Assembly (NCBI RefSeq): GCF_003634935.1
Contig: NZ_RBXO01000001.1
Span: 2,195,501-2,259,500 of the forward strand
DNA: 64,000 bases
Origin: Saccharothrix australiensis
GTDB taxonomy: Bacteria; Actinomycetota; Actinomycetes; Mycobacteriales; Pseudonocardiaceae
Direction: 5' to 3'
Shown here one piece after another: positions 17,002 to 25,237 of this stretch. A program made the position numbers and the translations under genes. The notes beneath the pieces were generated by a model. That model was not told the origin of the DNA, made no database searches, and worked only from the letters and a program-made list of their open reading frames with translations. Each line of letters starts with the position of its first letter. The stretch's first letter is position 1.

Positions 17002-17964
17002 GTGGACCTGACCAAGGCTTTCGACACCTTCCAGCAGACTGTCAACGCCGACATCGAGCAGGTGAGGCTGGCCCGCGAGCGACGGGATGCCTTCAAGGGC
17101 GCGCTCAAGGGGGAACCGGGTGTACTGGAGGTGTTCGGTTCCGGCTCGTTGGCGCGCAGCACCCAGCTCAAGCCCGTGCACGACGTCGACCTGATCATGG
17201 TCTTCGACGCGGCCGCGTACCCGGAGTGGGGGCAGCCCGGCGACTCCTCGGCGGGTGCCTTGGAGGTGGTCCGCGAGATGGTCAAGAGGTTGTTGGGCGA
17301 TAGCGGCGGGACCGTCGAGGAGCTCGTCCGCTTGGCCAAGCCGCGCGATCGCGCCGTCAAGTGCTTCATCGACCCGCCTGAGCAGGATGACGCGTTCACG
17401 GTGGACGTCATGCCCGTGTTGCGCCAAGCGGACAACACCCTACTGGTCCCCAGCAAGCGGAAGGAGTGCTGGAGCACTGCTGACCCGGAGTACCTCATTG
17501 CGCAGGTCAAGGAACGACAGGAGAACTGGTCGTACTTCCGCCCGACGGTGCGCGTGCTCAAGCTGTGGCGCCACGGCGTTCCCACCAAGGTCAAGTCGCT
17601 GGTCATGGAGGTGCTCGCCCTGAAGTGCCTCCCCACTGACACGACGCGGCCACAGGCGTTGAAGGCGTTCTTCACCGCCGCCGCGGTCGAGGTCAACTAT
17701 GGCGTGGTGGACCCGGCCGGGCACTGTGGCGTGATCCAGCCTGACCTCGACACCGAGGCGCTCCGCACCGCCTTGGAGTCCGCGCGTGACATCGCCGAGG
17801 AGGCATGTGCGGCCGCAGCCGATGGCGACAGCGACGGAGCGGCGTTGCTCTGGCGGGAGTTGTTCGGGGATGACCTCCCAGCCCCGGAGGAGAAGAGTTC
17901 GGGGACCGCTGCCGGTTCCTTCCTGTACGTCCCGCGGCCGGTCGTGGACGCGCCCCAGGGCTAA
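17002..17964 (+). CDS. CD-NTase (CBASS nucleotide cyclase), operon 1
   Basis: 320-residue nucleotidyltransferase of the SMODS type, expected to make a cyclic di- or trinucleotide after phage infection. The active site is GSGS (46-49), Asp61 and Asp63 in DVDLIMVF, and the third acidic residue Asp135 in FTVDVMP. The GTG start follows GAGG by seven bases. The chain ends in ...APQG. A terminal Gly is what type II CBASS E1/E2 enzymes conjugate. The genes that follow encode E2, E1 and JAB proteins, but no effector, which is unusual. Confidence 0.9.
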   Translation: MDLTKAFDTFQQTVNADIEQVRLARERRDAFKGALKGEPGVLEVFGSGSLARSTQLKPVHDVDLIMVFDAAAYPEWGQPGDSSAGALEVVREMVKRLLGDSGGTVEELVRLAKPRDRAVKCFIDPPEQDDAFTVDVMPVLRQADNTLLVPSKRKECWSTADPEYLIAQVKERQENWSYFRPTVRVLKLWRHGVPTKVKSLVMEVLALKCLPTDTTRPQALKAFFTAAAVEVNYGVVDPAGHCGVIQPDLDTEALRTALESARDIAEEACAAAADGDSDGAALLWRELFGDDLPAPEEKSSGTAAGSFLYVPRPVVDAPQG

Positions 17965-17967
17965 CCG

Positions 17968-18510
17968 ATGAACACCAACGGCGAAGTACCCGTTTCCTGG
18001 TGGGAGTGCGAGCCCCGGCGCCTGGCTCGTGATCAGCACGAAGTGGCCAAGCTGTTCCCCGAGCTGACGTGGTGCGGTGAAGGAGCTGGCCGCTGGGAAG
18101 GGCGGCTGCCCAGGTGGCCGTTCCACCGGCCCGAGCCCACAGGCCTGGCTGAACTGGTCGGGCAGGACGGCATGCCGATCAGGGTGCAGTACGGACATGC
18201 CTACCCGATGGTGCCACCGGCGATCTTCCCGCTCGACCCGAAGCCCGAACTGATCGAGTACAGGCAGACCCGGTTCCACGTCATGGGTGATGGCAGCCTG
18301 TGCCTGTTGCAGGACTACTCGACGTGGACCGGCCGGCAGTCGGTGACCGAGCTGCTGCTGAAGGCGGCGGGCTGGCGCGTCGAGTACGCGCTGCTCAAGA
18401 GCGGTGTCATCGAATCCATGACGATCAACGGCATCGTCAACGACGCCAGCCGCGATCACCTGGTCGAGCAGGCGCTCGAAGAGCTCTCCCCTGGTGGAGG
18501 TCAGGCGTGA
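17968..18510 (+). CDS. E2-like ubiquitin-conjugating-type protein (separate Cap2 E2 half)
   Basis: 180 residues, starting 3 bp after the CD-NTase. The E2 fold is indicated by YGHAYPMVPPAIFPLDP and by the catalytic cysteine Cys112 in GDGSLCLLQ, the same motif as Cys84 (DGSLCLWTD) of the fused protein at 22261. In type II CBASS the E2 is normally the N-terminal half of Cap2. Here it is an independent gene overlapping the E1 gene by 4 nt. Its expected role is passing the activated CD-NTase C-terminus to a target amine. Confidence 0.87.
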   Translation: MNTNGEVPVSWWECEPRRLARDQHEVAKLFPELTWCGEGAGRWEGRLPRWPFHRPEPTGLAELVGQDGMPIRVQYGHAYPMVPPAIFPLDPKPELIEYRQTRFHVMGDGSLCLLQDYSTWTGRQSVTELLLKAAGWRVEYALLKSGVIESMTINGIVNDASRDHLVEQALEELSPGGGQA

Positions 18511-19794
18511 ACGACCTGCTCGTGCTCGTCCCGGGCGAAGCGGCTCGCCGCATGAAGGAAGGTGGTCAGTGGGGCCAGATCACCTTCCGGGTATCGGATC
18601 CGGACAACGTCGGCGCGGTGATCGCGGTGTCGGACGGCTTTAACCCGGTGATGCCCACCCCGCTGCATTCCGCCAACCACTTCCTCAGCGCTGGGGACGC
18701 CCGAGGGCAGCACCGCTGGTACCGGGCTGCGCCCGCGCTGCACCTCCTGTGGTGGCACGCGCGCAACACCGGCCGGGAGATCTCCCTCAAGGCTTTCAAG
18801 GAGAACGTCTTCGGTCGCTGGTTGAACCCTTCGGCCGTCGAGGACTACGTGGCGTTGACCGTGTCAGCGGAAGCACCGGCTGAGTTCCCGGACATCAACA
18901 TCCCCGAAATGGTTGCCTGGTACGTCATCCCGGCCGCCGCACGCCCGGTAGCCATAGACGTGGTGTCCGCTGAACACGGCTTCCCACAGCTGGCCGGACA
19001 CTGGCCGGTTGCCCACTTGGAAGAGAAGTCGGTCATGCTCGTCGGGGTGGGCAGCATCGGCGGAGCCGGCGCCCACGCCCTGGCCAGCTACGGCGTCGGG
19101 CGCATCGTCCTCGTCGACCCCGACCGCCTGCTCAGCCACAACGTGGTGCGCCACGTCTCCTCGGTCAAGCACGTCGGCAGGCTGAAGGTCGACGCGGTCA
19201 AGCAGGAACTGGCCGAGGCGTGGCCAGCCACTCACGTGGACACGCTGCCCGTGGACGTCATCGCCGCGGCGCACCTGATCAGACCTCGTCTTCGGGATGT
19301 CGGCGTCGTGCTGTGCACGGCCGACGGCGTGGCAGCGCGTCGTGTCGTCAGCCACCTGGCGCGACGCGCACGGGACTGACGCCGTTCTCGCCTGCGTACT
19401 CCAAGACGGCGCGGTCGGCGAGATCATCCGGCTGCGCCCCTGGGCCGACCACGGCTGCCTGACCTGCCGTCGCGAGGCGCTCGTAGCCCGAGGAGCGGTG
19501 GATCCCGAACCCGCCCTCGACCTGGGGTACGGCACGGGGACCGCGCACCGGCCGATGACTGCCGTCGGAGGGGACCTGCACCTCGTCGGCCAGATGGCTG
19601 CCAAGGCCGCCGTGGCCACGGTGCTGGAACGGAAAGGTCATTCCGACCAGAAATTGCCCGGTGAGCACGCCATCTTCGGGCTGCGCCCGACACTCGGCTG
19701 GGCTCCCCCGTTCGACCTGGACCGCAACGGCGACATCCGCTGGCTGCCGCACAGCCCTCCTCGCCCGGGTTGCCCCACTTGCGAAGAGCCGTGA
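18507..19794 (+). pseudogene. E1/ThiF-like activating enzyme, frameshifted (separate Cap2 E1 half)
   Basis: The GTG start overlaps the E2 stop, with GGTGGAGG upstream. Frame one runs to a TGA at 19377-19379 and includes the adenylation motif VGVGSIGG and VLVDPDRLLSHNVVRH. The protein clearly continues in the +1 frame (GTDAVLACVLQDGAV..., then CLTC and CPTC cysteine pairs) to 19794, where the stop overlaps the next start by 4 nt. One extra base at about 19366-19371 explains the break. No slippery heptamer or stimulatory hairpin is obvious, so mutation or assembly error is likelier than programmed frameshifting. If real, operon 1 lacks a working E1. Confidence 0.85.
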
Positions 19795-20306
19795 ACGATG
19801 CCAACCCCGGTGCTGTGCGGCGGATCGTGATGGCTCCGGACAGCGCCCGAACCATCCGCCGGACCGTGACCGAGGCAGACGACGGTGCTGAGACCGGCGG
19901 GATCCTTTTGGGACGCGTCGAAGATGACGGCACGGCACACGTGCGGCAAGCAGGTACCCCTGGGCCAGCGGCGATACGGACCCCGAACTACTTCCTGCGC
20001 GACCTCGCGCATGCCCAGCACTTGGCGGAAGCCGCTTTTCGCACTGACGGCAGCATCTGGATCGGTGAGTGGCACACGCATCCCCGTGCGGACGCCGTGC
20101 CGAGCCCACGCGACCTCCTCACCTACTCCACCCTGCTGGCCGATCCTGCGCTCGCTTTCGACGTCGTGCTCGCCATCGTGATCGGCCCCCTCTTGCCGGC
20201 AGCGACCACCCGTGTTGTGGGTTGGGCCTGCACCACGACGGGGGTGACAGCTGTGCCGGTCGAATCCGAAGTCCTGCTCATCCCGGAGGAACTTCGAGGT
20301 ACGTGA
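19791..20306 (+). CDS. cap3: JAB/JAMM deconjugating protease (Cap3-like), operon 1
   Basis: 171 residues from GTG 19791, overlapping the true C-terminus of the E1 gene by 4 nt. The JAMM metal site is complete: Glu34 in ETGGILLG, then His95 and His97 in EWHTHP, Ser105 and Asp108. Cap3 proteins remove the CD-NTase from its conjugates and so limit or recycle activation. It ends 21 bp from the convergent effector gene of operon 2, and there is no room for an effector of its own. Confidence 0.88.
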   Translation: MNDANPGAVRRIVMAPDSARTIRRTVTEADDGAETGGILLGRVEDDGTAHVRQAGTPGPAAIRTPNYFLRDLAHAQHLAEAAFRTDGSIWIGEWHTHPRADAVPSPRDLLTYSTLLADPALAFDVVLAIVIGPLLPAATTRVVGWACTTTGVTAVPVESEVLLIPEELRGT

Positions 20307-20327
20307 CCGAGTGAAGCGGGTGGCCCG

Positions 20328-21800
20328 TCAGCTGTCCACCTCGAACGCCGTGGTGTACCCCCGGTGCCCGCCGAGGTGTTCGTAAACGGTGGTGACCCGC
20401 GTGCGGTTCCACCTGTGCCCGAGCAGGAGCGCGAGACCGCCTGGACCTGCCATGAAGAGGTGGATGCGTTCGGTGCCCGGCAACTCGTCGAGTTCCTCGC
20501 GGACCAGGTTCCGGATCGCTTCTGCATAGGCGACGGCTTGCCCCGCACCGGCGATGGACTGGTCGTCGCTCCCCCCACCTGGCTGGATGGTGAGCAGGCG
20601 GCTGGCTCGCACGCTGTTGTCCTTCAGGTACGCGATCACCGCTGAGGTCGGGTCGACGGCGACCCCGATGGCGACGGCCAGGTCGTTACCGAAGTCCAAT
20701 TGTTGTCGTCGGAGTTGCGGCGCGGGGATGGCAGCCTTCAGTGCATCTGTGGACCACAGCTCGCCGCCCTGGAGGTATCGCAGGGTGTGGCCGCGTACAC
20801 GGGGGAGCGCGGCGCCAACGCGGAAGAACGTCGCTTGGCGCATGGCACCCCCGATGAGGGTGGAGCGCCAACCGTCCCTCTCCAGTGCTGCGGCGGCGTC
20901 CATGATCTCCTGCTCCATCCGAGCCCAGTCCGAAGCGCACCGCGGTTGAACGCGAACCTGGGCGTTGTCACCGTCGAACAGATCCACCCAGTTCAGGGCG
21001 ATGGTGGCGTCCTCGGCATGGGGATCGGCATCTATGGCTTGGACGAGCAAGATCGCTGATGGAGGCGTCGGATGCAGGGACTCCACCGTGCTTCGGATGT
21101 CCTCCTCGGGGATGATCCGCTTGCCGCCGGTAACCCAGCTCGCAACGGTGTTCAGCCCGTGCTGAAGGGAAGAGGCACTCCCGTCAAGGCCGGCGGCGAC
21201 CATCAACGTGCGGACGTGGTCTTCCTCGGCGCTGACCGTCCTCCCGGTGACGAATTGCAGGTGCTCCAGCATCGAGAGCAGTTCGAGGCGGCTTGCACCG
21301 ACGTGACCCGCCCATCGGTCCACAGCTCGCCCGGCTGCGCTCGTCAGCTCCGTATGGCCCGCGTACGGCATCAGCAGGTCGGTGCGGCCGTCGACGTGCC
21401 CGAGCAGCGGGTCGGCGTGATCCAGGGCCCGGTTGGTGATCAAGCGCAGGACGGGGGTTGCACCGCTGCCGCTGAGCTTGACGTAGCTGTCGTACATCTT
21501 TTGCAATAACGACTTGCTCTTGCCGGACGTGGCGGTGAGGTAGCCCTCGTTGACCAGGTCGGCTGGGTTGGTCGCCCACTTGACCTGCGCGAGAATGTCA
21601 GGCTCTCCGGTGCTGCTGCGCAGGACCACGTCGTCGAAGTTCCCCGCGTCGTTGATCTCCACCTCCACCTGCGAGAAGCGGCGCTCAGGGCCGATCACGC
21701 GCATGGCGGCCCCCCACACGAACAGGTCCTGGAACCTGTCCCCGTTGCGTCGAACGCCGGACCTGGACGGTGGACCCGCTGCTGGGCGCTGCCCGTTCAT
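20328..21800 (-). CDS. cap4: Cap4-like effector: PD-(D/E)XK nuclease fused to SAVED sensor
   Basis: 490 residues from ATG 21800, sharing one base with the Cap3 stop (TGATG); longer upstream frames are rejected. The N-terminal nuclease domain shows FDDVV (55-59) and ILAQVKW (69-75), the D...QxK pattern of Cap4/DUF4297 endonucleases. The C-terminal half has the SAVED pattern (LAVAIGVAVD..., IAYLKDN, IHLFMAGPGGLALLLGHRWN, TVYEHL). Binding of the cyclic nucleotide to SAVED should switch on double-stranded DNA cleavage. It is the last gene of operon 2 and the only clear effector for the two CD-NTases. Confidence 0.88.
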   Translation of the reverse strand: MNGQRPAAGPPSRSGVRRNGDRFQDLFVWGAAMRVIGPERRFSQVEVEINDAGNFDDVVLRSSTGEPDILAQVKWATNPADLVNEGYLTATSGKSKSLLQKMYDSYVKLSGSGATPVLRLITNRALDHADPLLGHVDGRTDLLMPYAGHTELTSAAGRAVDRWAGHVGASRLELLSMLEHLQFVTGRTVSAEEDHVRTLMVAAGLDGSASSLQHGLNTVASWVTGGKRIIPEEDIRSTVESLHPTPPSAILLVQAIDADPHAEDATIALNWVDLFDGDNAQVRVQPRCASDWARMEQEIMDAAAALERDGWRSTLIGGAMRQATFFRVGAALPRVRGHTLRYLQGGELWSTDALKAAIPAPQLRRQQLDFGNDLAVAIGVAVDPTSAVIAYLKDNSVRASRLLTIQPGGGSDDQSIAGAGQAVAYAEAIRNLVREELDELPGTERIHLFMAGPGGLALLLGHRWNRTRVTTVYEHLGGHRGYTTAFEVDS

Positions 21801-22264
21801 CAAGCCTCCTGTCCTTGCCGTGCCGCTGTCGGGGCACGAGTGGTGGGGTGCGCGCCTCGGTGCGCGACAGTGATCTCGATCAGGCCGTCGGTCCGGTGGA
21901 CGACGAGGACCAGCGGCTGCTCGTAGGCGATCGACGCCCGCCGTATGGACGTCAAGTCCTGGCCGCTCGTCCCATGCCCTGCCGGGTGGCTGTGCCAGTC
22001 GCCCACGTACCCGAGCCACGGGTGTTCGTGCTCGGCAAGTGCCATGTCGAGGGCGGCCTGTGCTGAACTCTCGTCCCTGCTCCAGGAGTTCGTCGTTGCG
22101 TTGGGGTCGGGTACCTCGATGGCGTACCGGATGACCACTCGGCCGCTGACCCACCAGCCCAGCAGCAACCCCCCGGTCTCCCGCGGGTGCGCGGCTGAGG
22201 CCAACTCCGAGATCGTGGTCGCTGCGTCAGCGTGCACCTCGGCCTGGGCCTTCCGGGGCTTCAT
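21800..22264 (-). CDS. cap3: JAB/JAMM protease (Cap3-like), operon 2
   Basis: 154 residues. The metal site is intact: Glu29 in ETGGLLLG, His91 and His93 in DWHSHPAG, Ser100 and Asp103. The start overlaps the Cap2 stop by 4 nt (ATGA). It should cleave the bond that Cap2 makes between the CD-NTase C-terminus and its target. It shares fold and active site with the operon-1 protein but little linear sequence, so the two operons are not a recent duplication. Confidence 0.9.
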   Translation of the reverse strand: MKPRKAQAEVHADAATTISELASAAHPRETGGLLLGWWVSGRVVIRYAIEVPDPNATTNSWSRDESSAQAALDMALAEHEHPWLGYVGDWHSHPAGHGTSGQDLTSIRRASIAYEQPLVLVVHRTDGLIEITVAHRGAHPTTRAPTAARQGQEA

Positions 22265-23793
22265 GACGCCGCATCTTGCAGGACGTCACTGGTCATCGTG
22301 CCGATCCGGTTGTAGAGCGGCTCAGGTTGAGGGCGCCGCACGACGGCAATGCTGGCGGGCAGTTCACACGTCAGCAAGGCAGCGCCGACGACGACCTGGT
22401 GCGCGAGTTCCGCTGCGGCCACCACCGCGCCTGGTGGCGTCGGCGAAACCGCGCTGCCGCAACCACGCTCTTGGAGCCGGGTGCCGCTGTCGAGGCGGGG
22501 AAGAGCGGGGAGGTACCTCTCGCCGCTGCGGAGCGGCATCCGATCCACCCTGAGGACGTCACCATCGCGCTGCACGCATGCCGAGACCACCGCGTGCCCC
22601 GTCGAACGGCCCATCGACTCGGCCGCCGTCGCCAACAGGCTGCTCGCATAGCCGCTGCCCGTGGCGTCCAGCACCACTTGGTGGTCGCGAATGAGGTCTT
22701 CCGCTTCCTCCAGGTCGTCAAGACGGCCCCAGGGGAGGTGGATACCGGTGACGTCGGGATCGACAGCCCTCAGACACGCCCGTACCGCTTCGGTTTTGAG
22801 CCAACCGACGTACCCGTTGCCAGCGAGGTGCCGCACCACGTTGCCGGGGCGGAGGCGTTCGCCGTCGACGAGCGTTAGCCTGCGCGCACCCGCGCGGAAC
22901 AGCGCGTCGGCCGCGAAGGAACCTATTGCACCGCAACCGACGATAGCGATTCGAGTGGTCGACAGCTCCGGAGCAGCCGAGCCTGCACGCATCATGCGCG
23001 TCGCAGCGCTGACATCGGCGCTCTCACAGGCGGTCACCTGGATGGCGTCCGACGACTTTCGAACCCTCACCACGAGGACGCCTTGCCTCGTGCCGCGCAC
23101 GTAAAGGAAGAGGATGTGGGTAACGACACCGACGGCGATCAACCGCCTCACCTCTACGGCACGAGGGCCGAGCGCGACGGCAACGTCGTCCCAAGACCGC
23201 AGGGGCCGCGTGATGCAGCCGATATCGGCCACCCATGCCAAATTGCGGTCCTTACGCCGCGCGTCGAGGTCGCCGACTCGCCGGCGCTCGTTCGTGATCG
23301 AGATCGTATGCGGGTTCGGTCCAGGCCCGGTGCGCACGGCGCGGTCGATTGTCAAGGCGGAAGCGTCGTAGAGCACCAGCCTGCGATCGGCGTGCTCCTG
23401 TTTCAGGTAGCGCTCCAGGTCGCAGTCGTCATCGCCGGGCCAACCGGCCGCAGTCTTGCAAAGCCAGCCACCGATGCGGTCCAGCAGTACGTCCGGGACC
23501 AACCAGGGAGCCTGGTCGACCGCCCAATCATCCGTCCAGAGGCACAAGGAGCCGTCAGCATTCGCGTGGAACGTGGTCTCGAACGGCGCTCCTGCGTCCA
23601 GCATGATCACCTTGGGAGGTAGGAATGGGAAGGTCGGCCCAGGTCGGATCTCCACACGAGCAATGTTCGTCTGGTCAGCCGTCGAGCGGTGCCACGGTAC
23701 CGGGCCACAGAGGTGATCACCGTCGTCAGTGAACCCGAGTGCCACCAGTCCTTCCCGCCACTGGTCCGCAGCCGCCGCAAAGGGGCTGATCAT
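22261..23793 (-). CDS. cap2: Cap2: fused E2-E1 ligase-like enzyme, operon 2
   Basis: 510 residues. The E2 domain occupies about 1-140 with catalytic Cys84 (DGSLCLWTD). A linker domain follows to about 275. The E1/ThiF adenylation domain has VGCGAIG at 285-291 and VDGERLRPGNVVRH, with a later cysteine in ERGCGSAV that may carry the thioester. Cap2 activates and conjugates the CD-NTase C-terminus, priming cyclic-nucleotide synthesis. Both flanking junctions are 4-nt ATGA overlaps. Comparison with operon 1 shows where that operon's E1 lost its frame. Confidence 0.92.
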   Translation of the reverse strand: MISPFAAAADQWREGLVALGFTDDGDHLCGPVPWHRSTADQTNIARVEIRPGPTFPFLPPKVIMLDAGAPFETTFHANADGSLCLWTDDWAVDQAPWLVPDVLLDRIGGWLCKTAAGWPGDDDCDLERYLKQEHADRRLVLYDASALTIDRAVRTGPGPNPHTISITNERRRVGDLDARRKDRNLAWVADIGCITRPLRSWDDVAVALGPRAVEVRRLIAVGVVTHILFLYVRGTRQGVLVVRVRKSSDAIQVTACESADVSAATRMMRAGSAAPELSTTRIAIVGCGAIGSFAADALFRAGARRLTLVDGERLRPGNVVRHLAGNGYVGWLKTEAVRACLRAVDPDVTGIHLPWGRLDDLEEAEDLIRDHQVVLDATGSGYASSLLATAAESMGRSTGHAVVSACVQRDGDVLRVDRMPLRSGERYLPALPRLDSGTRLQERGCGSAVSPTPPGAVVAAAELAHQVVVGAALLTCELPASIAVVRRPQPEPLYNRIGTMTSDVLQDAAS

Positions 23794-24824
23794 GCGTACC
23801 GATCTTGCCCCGCCGGCACGGCCGGGGCTCCCTTGACCAGTGCGCGACCTGAAGACTTGGTGGACCCGTCGGGGTTGCAGTAGTCGGGTAGGGGGAACAC
23901 GTGCTCGGGCTCTTCGATGTCCTGCGTTTCACCCAGCAGGTCTCGCCATAGCACTGCGGACTTACAGGGGTCCTCTTCTTCGAGTGCCTTCTTCGCCAAC
24001 GCAGCCGCTTCAGCGATCCTCTCGGCCGCTGCCTCGATCTGCTCTGCCGTTGCCTTCGTCTTGATCGTGCGATCGTCGAGGGTGGGGTCGTCCGGTCCCT
24101 CATCCACGTAATCGGGTAGTCGTTCGGCGATCCCTCCCAGGATCACGGACAAGTAACTGGCGATCGTGCTCTCGTCGGGCTGCAAGTCTTGGAAGGCGTG
24201 GTAGGTGAGCACTTCGAAGTAGTAGCCGCCAGGCTGGTCGTCCACCCAGGTTCGCCGAACCTGTCGAATGAGCTTCACCATCGGCATGTAGATGCCGCTC
24301 TCATCGTCGTTCGGGTTGAGCAGGAAGTCTTTGTTCGCGGCTGTCGTGAGCTCAGCCATCTTGATCGGGTTGGTCTCGACCCAGCTCGCCCGACCGTCGT
24401 CTTCGATCTTCTCCGGGATCTGCCAGTGGTCATCCGGGTGGTACACGCAAGGGCGGGCGATGACTACGTCGACCGACAGGTCGAAGTCGGGGAACTTGAT
24501 CATCACAGAGCGGTGCTGGCGCTCCACGCAGTCCGGGAAGGCTTCCTCCAGGACTTCGGTCACATGATCGAGTATGTCTCCCGGGCGCAGCGATGACGTC
24601 GCCTTGGTCAGCCGGGCGAATACGTCGACATCCTTGACCCGCTTGATCGACACGTGCCGACCGTACGACCCGATCAGGAACGTCGATACGCCCAACTTCT
24701 TCAATCGGTCGTCTGCCTCCAGCGCCTCGGTGACCTGCTTGTGCGCTTCCTGGGCGTTCTTCGCGTCCTCCTCCGGTTCGATCTGGCTCAGTGCAGCTTT
24801 GAACGACTTGGCGAGGTTTGCCAC
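23790..24824 (-). CDS. CD-NTase (CBASS nucleotide cyclase), operon 2
   Basis: 344-residue SMODS-type nucleotidyltransferase. Active-site residues are GSYGRH (52-57), Asp65 and Asp67 in KDVDVFA, and Asp119 in LSVDVVIA. A helical C-terminal domain (about 240-300, AEQIEAAAERIAEAAALAKK) resembles the OAS1-type C-terminal fold. The chain ends in a flexible tail ...GQDRYA, the part expected to be conjugated by Cap2. It is the first gene of a tight four-gene operon read leftward from the 24825-25237 region. Confidence 0.9.
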   Translation of the reverse strand: MANLAKSFKAALSQIEPEEDAKNAQEAHKQVTEALEADDRLKKLGVSTFLIGSYGRHVSIKRVKDVDVFARLTKATSSLRPGDILDHVTEVLEEAFPDCVERQHRSVMIKFPDFDLSVDVVIARPCVYHPDDHWQIPEKIEDDGRASWVETNPIKMAELTTAANKDFLLNPNDDESGIYMPMVKLIRQVRRTWVDDQPGGYYFEVLTYHAFQDLQPDESTIASYLSVILGGIAERLPDYVDEGPDDPTLDDRTIKTKATAEQIEAAAERIAEAAALAKKALEEEDPCKSAVLWRDLLGETQDIEEPEHVFPLPDYCNPDGSTKSSGRALVKGAPAVPAGQDRYA

Positions 24825-25237
24825 TCACTGCTCCCTCCCCTTTAGTGACACTTGCGATCGGGTGAGCGCAAGAAGTGTCACCGCTGAGTGGTTGCTTGAT
24901 GATAGCGACGTCCTACGGCGATGCAATGGTCGTGACGCTGATCACATGGACGGATACGTAGGGTGAGGACGGATCGGTGTACATTATCCGGAATAGCATC
25001 ACTCTGGTAATAGTGGTCAACTGTAGATGGCGATTATTATTGGTTGATCACCTCGGAGGGTGAACGATTGATCCGTTGTGATTGGTGCGGATGGACAGTC
25101 CAGAAGTGTCTGGGGTGTTTGCCTGCCATGATGATCGGCATGAGTTCGACAGCTACCCTCCGTGAGTCATCGGCGACAAGCAGCCGCTGTGCAGTCTGAA
25201 CTTGGTTCGTGTCGGCCCTTGGCCGCTCGACGTGGGG
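24825..25237. other. Divergent control region between CBASS operon 2 and the CARF-like gene
   Basis: 413 bp without a supported gene. It contains the inverted repeat at 24845-24881 and an A/T-rich middle (24980-25060), expected for back-to-back promoters. An alternative TTG start (25202) of the rightward gene falls inside it. Confidence 0.55.
24845..24881. promoter_or_regulatory. Inverted repeat in the CBASS operon-2 leader
   Basis: GTGACACTTGCG and CGCAAGAAGTGTCAC are inverted copies apart from a three-base bulge, centred 39 bases upstream of the CD-NTase start. It could be an operator for a dimeric repressor or an RNA hairpin restraining translation. No dedicated regulator (such as CapW or CapH) is encoded next to it. 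Confidence 0.55.

Noticed and set aside
19366-19380. Programmed ribosomal frameshift in the operon-1 E1 gene
   Set aside because: No slippery heptamer or +1 stimulatory context is apparent; mutation or sequencing error is simpler.
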